Source: Morella rubra
Taxonomy: Eukaryota > Streptophyta > Magnoliopsida > Fagales > Myricaceae
Direction of reading: 5' to 3'
Assembly (NCBI GenBank): GCA_003952965.2
Contig: CM025849.1
Location: forward strand, 16,212,493 to 16,276,492
DNA length: 64,000 bases
The notes under the pieces are model-generated. The model saw only the letters and a program-made list of their open reading frames with translations, ran no database searches and was not told where the DNA came from. The position numbers were made by a program, and so were the translations under genes. Every line of letters starts with the position of its first letter. The stretch's first letter is position 1. Positions 56,397 to 64,000 of the stretch are shown one piece after another.

Positions 56397-57236
56397 TATC
56401 AACAAACTAGAAATTTGACTTGTGGCCATATTCTGACATCTCGTTCACACAAGATAACTTCTAGTTTGAACTAGAATAGGTATGGTAGGCAGCGAAAAGA
56501 CATTGCCTACGACGACGCCTCATTGACCATGAATAAGAAACAGCCAGGTGGCCAGAAGTCATAACTTCGTTCGAACTAAGACAAATCGTTTGAACGAGGG
56601 CAGACGAAGAGATGTTGCCTGCGACGCCTCATTGACGACCAACAATAAATCACCACTTGGCATGGAAGACAAACCTGAAATGACCACGTAGCACCTACTG
56701 ACACTATCGTTTGAACAGGATTATCGAGTTCAAATTGGGTTAGGCGAAGAGACATTACTTCCCTTGCCCTTCTCAGTCGCAATCAAATCATGACATGTGG
56801 CAGCTCCTACCAATCCTGTTCAAACATGTGTATGACTCGTTTGAATGAAACGTTTGCTACGACGGCAAGTCGTCGCCTGTGGGATTGTTCTACAACAACC
56901 TGACAATATCGTTGCGAAAAGTAAAACTAGTTTGAATGGGAGGATTGGTTTGAACTGTTTTTGTTTTGGAGACAAGATTATTTCTTCACTGAAATTATGT
57001 GTTTTTTAATGTATTATTTGCGATGAAGTATAAGCAGTTGTCATAGAACGTTCATTCGAACAGAGTTTTTTGGTTCGAACATAGTCTTTTGTGACGATTT
57101 CAATTTTTCTACGCTAAAGAAACCTTCCGTTCCGTTTTTAGCAACACAGGGTAATTCGTTACTAAAAGGGGGTTTTAGCCACGAAATTTAGTTCATTGCT
57201 GAGAATTTCGTGGCTGAATATCAAATATGTTGTAGT
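56397..57236. mobile_element. Right end of another CACTA-like element, interrupted by copy B
   Basis: Ends ...gaatatcaaatatgttgtagtg at about 57234-57236, a CACTA terminus, preceded by subterminal phrases (ccacgaaattt / aatttcgtggc, gtttgaac repeats). Copy B sits at its left (TSD AGT). The left end of this older element was not found. Unique sequence of the duplicated block starts just after it (tggtaac). Confidence 0.55.
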
Positions 57237-57237
57237 G

Positions 57238-59608
57238 TGGTAACAAACTAGTCCGGTTGTTTTACTGTTTGAAACCACTATATAGTACATAAAATTTTAC
57301 AGTTTCAAAATGGTGACATAATTAATTGGGACAGTTCATGGGTTACTATCCGTATAGTTCGACAAAATGTCGCCTGAATAACCCCCGAACCGTTCTACAG
57401 TTGTTCATGCATGATACCACACAATTCATGAAGTAGATTTCACAGAAGTTGTAAAACCCAAAGAAAACCTAACCTTAATTCTTAGTTTTTGCCTCTATAT
57501 ATCTTCCTTAATCTCAGGCTCTGTTAAAACGTACTAATCTTCTTTAATTAAGACCACATTAAAATTACTTACTAATTATCTAAATCAAAACTTAAAATGC
57601 TTTTTTAATATTTTTACTTTTTTAAATAAAGAGGAAAATCTGAAAAAAAAAATAAGTTTTTTCCCACTGGAACGTGAGTACATAACTTCAACTTTTGTTA
57701 TAATCACCAGGAAAGTTGACCGAAAAATGAAAGGAGAATCTTATTTACTACACGCGCGAATAGAGCAATATTTAAAATCATTAACAGATGACTTTGAATA
57801 AGCTAGGGATTGAAACACCAACCCGCATGGCGCATGGACGTACATTTTCCAAACGATCAGGGTAGTCTCCAATAAGGAATTGAAGATTCGATATCGCGAT
57901 CTGATGCATAGCTATACAGAAGTTATGTGAAGTTATGTGTGAAATAAACTGTTCCGATCGACCGAAATGTACGGATGATATTGATACTTTCTGTTCTAAG
58001 GAGACGATATTGATATTTGTCATTGAAATATAAAGATAATATATATCTCATGAAAACAAAATCTAAGGGCTTGCTTATGTCAATTAATTAGTAAAAATTT
58101 CATCAAACAAATGTCCTAATTAGAGAAGCGTTTTTGTTTATAGAAAACTCTTAATTCATATGAAGGTGTGGTTTTTTCTAAACCCATGTGGTTGAAATGA
58201 AGCATAACTTTCTCGAGAACATAATAAGACTTATTCATGGGTTACTTCTTTACTAATGTAATAATGACTGGCCAGCAAGGAAATGTTGCTGCCCAAAATT
58301 CATGAACGCATCGATCCCCTGTTTTGTAGCCCATTAAAGTGGGATTTTACCGATATTAGGAATGCATTTAATCTTCATTAAGACCACTTCAAAACGTATT
58401 AATTATCTAAATCACAACTTAAAATGCCCTTTTTTCTTTTTTAAATAGAGAGGAAAATCTTGACAAAATATGTTTTTTTTTTCCTTAGGAACGTGAGAAC
58501 TACAACGTTTCTTTTTTTCTTTTTCTTTTTTAATCGTTAGGAAAGTTTTTTAGGGAAAGATCTAGACTTTATTTATTCTACACGATAGAGCCCAAAATCA
58601 TCAAGACAGAGAAGTGATCATCTTCAGAGCTAGCATAAAGTCATTACTACAAAATTTATTCATTTAGTACGACTAAATCAAACAAAATATGCACCCTCTG
58701 AAGTTCAGCAGTCCAATTTGACAATGCCCCCTGATTTCCTCCATCTCTGTATACCTTTGTTTTCCACAAGATTAATTGCAGAACATTAATTTCGCTTTCC
58801 AAAACTTGATCTGCAACTGTTTCCAAATTCGAACCAGCCACCACCATCTTGAACAAACCTTAACGCAAGAGACAAAGGCAAGGAAAGAGTGGGCAGAAAT
58901 ACGCTCTGGACTCACCAATTCATACCTTCTTGAGCTGAATGGCCAGTAAAGAATCCCAAAAAATAATCACCTCGAAGACCTTTGCACTTTGCTTTGTTCA
59001 CCCAAGTTGTGCCGATCACTTCTCCTTCAACACTCCTTCACACAACAGTCTACATAATCTTAGAACCAATTAATCACAAGGAAAGCTGACCGAAAAAATG
59101 GAAAGATCTAGAATCTTATTTATTACACGAATAGAGCAAGTAAAATCATTAACAGATGAATTTGAATCATCGTCTTGATTATGTTGGCTTTTGTTTCTAA
59201 CGAGTCATTACTACAAAATTTATTCCTCTTCCCTTCTATTTAGTACGACTAAATCAAACAAAATATGCACCCTCTGAAGTTCACCCACGCAGTAAGTGGA
59301 CCAATTTGACAATGCCCCCTGATTTACCTCCATCTCTGTATACCTTTGTTTTCCACAAGATTAATTGCTTCTCAGAACATTAATTTCGCTTTCCAAAACT
59401 TGTATCTGCAAATTCTGTTTCCAAATTCGAACCAGCCACCACCATCTTGATCGACAGAACCTTAACCCTCTAAAGTTTTCTTGTCACCAGTTGTATGGTT
59501 TAAGCCAATAATGTCTCATACTTTGCTACGCGTGTTTTTTTTTTTCTTTCTTTTTCTCTAGAGTGGGGTTCCATGCTCTCTTTCCTCCTCTCGAAGCTAT
59601 ATTAATAT
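57238..59608. repeat. Duplicated block, copy 2
   Basis: Collinear with 13228-15014. It additionally contains an internal duplication: 58550-58860 and 59075-59460 both hold cattactacaaaatttattc, acaatgccccctgattt and cgaaccagccaccaccatc. The 58861-59070 spacer is unique. No gene was recognised. Confidence 0.85.
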
Positions 59609-59709
59609 CAGTACAAAAAAGCTGACATATACCCGTGGTTTTTTAAGTGGTGGTCACAAAAACCACCGCTAAATCGTACCTATAGCCACGTTTGTGCACA
59701 AACGCTGCT
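59609..59709. mobile_element. Truncated mini-CACTA
   Basis: cagtacaaaaaagctgacat corresponds to the start of the 15015 mini-CACTA, including the preceding TAT. After about 100 bp it joins gypsy integrase sequence directly, so its right part was deleted in this copy. Confidence 0.7.
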
Positions 59710-59717
59710 AAAAATCT

Positions 59718-60530
59718 GATCCTTTGATTTAAGTTGTGACACTACTACTATATTTTGTGTTGTGTTTGGTATGTAATAGATGAGTTTAGGGGGTAGGTAG
59801 CTGTAGAGTGTCTCAAAAGGGGCAAGGTGGATAGAAGAATAGTATCTAGTGTTATACCACCACTCAGCCATAGGCAACCAAAGGGATCAAGATTTAGGCT
59901 TTTCTACACAATAGCAATGTAGATATTGTCCAACACTTTCGTTGACAATCTCAGTTTCGCCATTGCTTTGAGCATGGTAGGTAGAGGTGTGGGCTAGACT
60001 GGCTCCTATAAGGGGAATAACTCAGTCTAGAAATTGCTAAGGAATATTACATCCTGGTCAGGCACAATTGATTGGGGCAATCCATGGAGTTTAAAAATAT
60101 GGTTGGTAAAGTGTTGGGCAATGGTTAGGACAGTATAGGGTGAGAGATGACAATCTAGTGGGCATAGTTGGTCAATCTGTGTACACGACAAGAATGACAT
60201 TATGCATATGAGAAAGTGGCAAGCCCTCTATGAAGTCCATAGAGATATCAGCCCAAGCTCTCTCGCATATAGGCAAGGTTGTAGAAGTCCAGCAGGGTAT
60301 AAGATCTCAGACTTATTCCTCTTACATTTGTCGCACTCTCTTTCAAAGGTCTTAATGTCCTTCTTCATACCTAGCCATTAGAAGTAAGTTCAAGCTTGAT
60401 GAAGGGTTTTATAATATTCTAAGTGTCTTGTCATGGGACTACTCTGAACATGAGTCAGCAACTTAAACTTTAGGTCCTTGGAATCTTCCACATAATCCTC
60501 CCTTTCTTCATTGTGATGTCATTCCTAAGA
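59718..60530 (-). pseudogene. Gypsy chromovirus integrase core fragment
   Basis: The minus strand from 60480 reads CDKCKRNKSEILYPAGLLQP (end of the HHCC zinc finger), WADISMDFIEGL, AQHFTNHIFKLHGLPQSIVP and PMAEWWYNTRYYSSIHLAPF (59877-59680). These are standard landmarks of the chromovirus integrase core and its end. Frames are broken by stops. The continuing chromodomain part survives only at 16102-16623 in the other block. Confidence 0.82.
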
Positions 60531-61285
60531 GCCACATGCTTGTCCTACACCTTCTTAGCTTTTAGTCACAATCGATGTTTTGATAATAACAATAACTGTA
60601 ATTGAAATGATAAGTGAAAAAGATCTAATATGAGTACGAAACGAACAAGCAATGATCAATTCAACGGAAGTGCCTCAAAAAGTGAAGACTCGAGTTATTA
60701 GGGTAAGTATCGCAACTCTAGTTTCATCTTTAACAAGGATTTGAATCACACACTGCATATTTTTCAAACCGTGCATAAACTGTTTTATCACTTGCTTAAA
60801 GATCAAAATATGTTTTTAGTGGCTTCAAATTATTCCTATGCAAATTCCCGAACCTTATTTACACTATGGAGAGTTGGTCTTTAAAATTGGGCTTTTAAGA
60901 AGGTAAAAAATGTTTTTTTTATATGAACCAGCTAATGTTTTAAATGAAGAGGTCGACCAGATCATTGACTGCTTGGTAAGGGTGTCTCAACATTTGGACC
61001 TCCTTCCTTCAAAGGAAGTGATTTTACTTATTGGAAAGTAAGGATGAAAATTTTTTTTCAATCAATTGACTTTGACCTTTAGCTTTGTGTTTTAAATAGA
61101 CTTCACATTCCTATGAAAGAGGTCGATGGGAAAATTGTCCCCAAAATCGCTCACAAATATACCGATGATGATAAGAACAAAATTTCTTTAAATGCTAGAG
61201 CTATGAATATTCTTTATTGTATTTTAGAGAGAAATGAATTCAATAGAATATCTACTTGTGATAGTGCTCCAACTAAATAGGACCT
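60531..61285 (+). pseudogene. Copia leader and gag (UBN2) fragment inside gypsy pol, copy 2
   Basis: Plus strand: a leader-like stretch with ttgataataacaataactg, then gag pieces (YWKVRMKIFFQSIDF-type frame near 61025-61070) and KISLNARAMNILYCILERNE with FNRISTCDSAP (61180-61275). It lies between minus-strand RNase H and integrase, where no copia sequence belongs, so it is a truncated insertion. The same insert is in copy 1. Confidence 0.72.
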
Positions 61286-61960
61286 CCACTTCTAAACTGC
61301 ACACACTAGAGCATACAACTCTTTCTCATAAGTTGAGATATGCAGCACCCAACCCTTAAAAGCATGGTTGAAGTAGGCTAGATGTCTTCAATGCTGCATC
61401 AAAATAGCTCCCAGACCAACTCCACAGGCATCACGTTTGATAGTAAAAACCTTAGGAAAATCAGGCAATGTTAGAAAAATTAGTCTGCAACAGCAGCTGG
61501 ATAAACATCATGAAGTACCACCCCTTTTTATTCCACCTTTGAGTGGACATGAAAAATTTGCCCTTCCATCATTGACCATTCAGTAGATGGAAGCCCAAGC
61601 AATAGCACAACCTTGCCTTTTTAATCAAAGGATATAGTTAATTTCAAGAAATCCTATCAGATAAGGCCCAAAGTACTTAGCCAACAAACCCCCAATACCA
61701 CATCACAATCTCCCTCCTAGCAGTAGCAAATAAAAGTCAGTCTCGAACTTCTGGCCAGCTTGCATCTTAATTGTCACACCTTCACACCCTCCCTCAGCAA
61801 CCATAGTCTACGACAAGGAGAAGCTTACTAACATTCAGTCTCTTTGTTGTTGCATCAAAGTGACTGGATTTCTTTTTCATTTGTCCTGCCATCCTAGTCT
61901 GCCAAAATTCTTCCCCTTGGGTGCGAAAGTGTTAGTGACAACCTTTCAGCCGGTCTTGAG
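61286..61960 (-). pseudogene. Gypsy RNase H, RT and upstream pol debris
   Basis: Mirrors 24673-25098 through the RNase H start (eroded GA.LMQ.., STYEKEL region near 61310-61420) and the RT C-terminal part. It extends about 250 bp further into more upstream pol/gag-linker sequence, up to about 61960. Frames are heavily broken. Confidence 0.65.
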
Positions 61961-63450
61961 AGAGGAAAGGAATCGCACATGGTGCCTCAACAAAAATTCA
62001 TCTGCATTGGACAAGGCTTGCACGGAATGGAGGAGGTAGACAAGCCAAGCAGTCAAACTTCTTGTTTAAAGAAAATTTCACTTGGTCGAACATTTAAAGA
62101 AAAGAACATTTTACTAGAAGAAGAAAATCATTGTCAAACTTCAAAGGTAGCGGTCAAAACGAAAATAGACTTTGAAGATAGACACGGGTTGAATGAAGAA
62201 GATGAAGTGCACAGTTTGGTGTCAGTGGAAGGATCATTAAAGCAACAAGATTCTATGTAATTTACATTCTCAAGACTCTTTATTCAAGCCTTCGTTGATA
62301 TACCATAAAAGAGTATCATTTCAGCCCTTTATATACATTCTACCAAAATGTGAAAGAAGTCAACTACTGCGTACTTATAATCTACACAGGTCTTGATCTT
62401 TATTCTCTTCTATTCTTCTCTTCATCGTCACCGATTTCTATATAATCAAGGGATCCTAAACTGATCCACCTATGTACGCTCTCAATGATGATGTTTGGGT
62501 TCTTTATTACCCAGACCCAAACTACTAGCTTCAGTATCAAGACTTCATGAGTCATGGTTTTAGTAAATTCGCCATGATACATCTTGAACCTTTACTAAAG
62601 TAATTAACAAACTACAAAGAGTTCAAATGACTTAGTAAAGCCAATGGTTAGTACAACATAATGCCAATAACATAAAGATAATACAGAAGGAGACAATTAT
62701 CAATCCAATCACTTAAATGGAGATGAAATCAAGGAAAAGATTCAAAATAAGGATAATCTTTCCAATTTTACAATCGCCACCCTTCTGCTTCACTCTGAGA
62801 GAGAATTGTACGTCCTATCTCAGGACTGTTCTACATACGTTTGGAACTACACCCAAACCCCTACTCGATCCACCAGAGTAAATCAAGATGCCACATCTCG
62901 TGGTTATATATCCTCTAGTGCACAGTACTATTACTTCTTCAAATCACTAGTTAAGTATATATGTCTCATGTCAATGCTCAGCATTACATGATATGTCATA
63001 TCGTAACCATTTAACTTTTCTTAGAAGCTATTGTTCAGTGTAGATAAAAGAATGGAAATTTTAAACCAAAAGGATAGTTGCTTGAAAGAAATATCTCTTC
63101 AAACCATAGTTAACACCCAATTAACCTCTGATTATAAATTAGGAACAAATAGCATATAGTCAAGTACCGATAGAGATTAAGATCAATAAAGAATCATTAT
63201 TTGAAATATTTCCAAGGATTCGAAAACATAACTAATGAAGAATTATGAATAGAAACAAATCAAAGTTTAAGAAACAACTTTAAGAAATAATCAAACTTTT
63301 AAAAATGAATCTATTTTGAAGAACACGAGTTGTTCTTCATCAAGAACACAAGGCTATCAACAAATTCAATAAATCTTTTGAAACAAGGGATTTAAGAACA
63401 CAAAGTTCTTCAACTATCTCGAAAACGATTGAATCGAATTCAAAGGAAAA
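61961..63450. other. Intergenic, no gene supported
   Basis: A 93-codon plus-strand frame at 61979-62260 starts with ATG but has no recognisable family; its acidic/Lys-rich make-up is not diagnostic. The rest is AT-rich without coding signal. Confidence 0.4.
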
Positions 63451-64000
63451 CCAAGCTAAACTTTAGCTTCTAGCAATTCAATTTCTCCCTGATTTTTCTT
63501 CCTCTTCTTCCTAGCTTTCATTCTCTATTTGTCTTTGGTTCTCACCCACTTCACTTTCACTTGATAGTGAATGAAAGCAATGGCCAATTACTGCCTATTT
63601 ATAGCCAAAACTGGCCGGTTTCTCTTCTTGACACATATCCACCCTAAACTAGCATAGCTTTGGAAATTTGAAACCTATATTTCCCTCTCCATTTGACACC
63701 CCAGAAGCCTAGAAACAAATCAGCAATCCTAGCCTAGGATAACTTGGCCGAATCGCTCCTCAAATGGCTTCAATGGTATACACGTTATGAAACCTAAGAG
63801 ATCCTCTTGATTCAGCGTGCTTAAAGAGACTTAGGATAGCTTGGAGGAGTCACCACCATGTGCAGCTGAAATTTGCTTGGTCTTGCAAGCTAAGTTTTCC
63901 ATTTTGACTTCATTTATCCAACCAGTTTTCTTTATGCTTATCTAGTCGAAATGCACCTTTGACTTGGTCAAAAGAAAAGTCAAATTTGTCTTCCTTTTGA
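63451..64000 (-). repeat. Probable LTR promoter region, continuing past the window
   Basis: The minus strand has ggctataaataggcag (near 63592-63607), a TATA element like that in the 31806-33963 solo LTR, with a C/T-rich leader downstream (63480-63550). No partner LTR is visible. Low confidence. Confidence 0.35.

Noticed and set aside
61979-62260. 93-codon plus-strand frame with ATG
   Set aside because: Composition is gene-like but no homologous family, splice context or promoter was recognised; kept as unsupported.
1-64000. tRNA, rRNA or organelle-derived insert
   Set aside because: Reading through the window, no tRNA-like cloverleaf, rRNA landmark or plastid/mitochondrial gene was recognised. 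A tRNA scan would be decisive and was not possible here.

Overview
This is plant nuclear DNA, most likely from an angiosperm with a repeat-rich genome (probably a woody eudicot; the species cannot be told from the sequence). The evidence is an AT-rich background, intron-bearing CACTA transposase genes, Ty1/copia and Ty3/gypsy retroelement domains, a plant-only DUF247 gene, and no bacterial gene organisation. Only one intact host gene is visible: a single-exon DUF247 protein at 38447-39940 (minus). Almost everything else is transposable elements, many nested in each other, plus tandem repeats.

Layout. 1-240: 77-bp tandem repeat. 959-7155: a minus-strand copia-type element with two ~1.18-kb LTRs, an initiator-Met tRNA primer site, a polypurine tract and only a gag gene (TR-GAG type). 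Its left LTR is split by a 1.5-kb solo LTR with a perfect 5-bp target duplication. 7156-13227: non-coding, with weak traces of LTR, MULE and CACTA ends. 13228-15130: a block that recurs at 57238-59709. 15015-15304: a ~290-bp mini-CACTA. 16102-16623: a chromovirus integrase/chromodomain fragment. 16624-23510: CACTA copy A, with TNPA-like and TNPD-like genes on the minus strand and no right end. 23941-25098: chimaeric gypsy/copia debris that recurs at 60531-61704. 25240-25765: exons of a second, unrelated TNPA-like gene.

26900-36060: a decayed Ty3/gypsy element that looks like the Tat lineage. On the minus strand it has gag, protease, the start of RT and the end of integrase, with the middle of pol deleted. 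A coiled-coil extra ORF lies antisense to it on the plus strand. A 2.16-kb solo LTR, with target duplication TATGC, sits in the protease. 36240-37540: gag, LINE and MULE fragments. 38447-39940: the DUF247 gene. 40214-40305: a 66-bp poly(A) retroposed insert with a 13-bp target duplication. 41308-44690: hAT-like debris, a Transposase_32-type ORF and several tandem repeats.

44958-56393: CACTA copy B, a full-length 11.4-kb element with both termini and a 3-bp AGT duplication. It contains a tandem duplication of its TNPA-like region and an exon from the host Fe-S assembly gene NBP35. 56397-57236 is the right part of another CACTA-like element that B appears to have entered. 57238-61960 is the second copy of the 13-25 kb block, followed by more gypsy pol debris. 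The last 0.5 kb looks like a minus-strand LTR promoter region.

The elements document a history. Copies A and B share at least two coding frameshifts, so they descend from an already defective parent and were probably moved by transposase supplied elsewhere. Each then gained private lesions.
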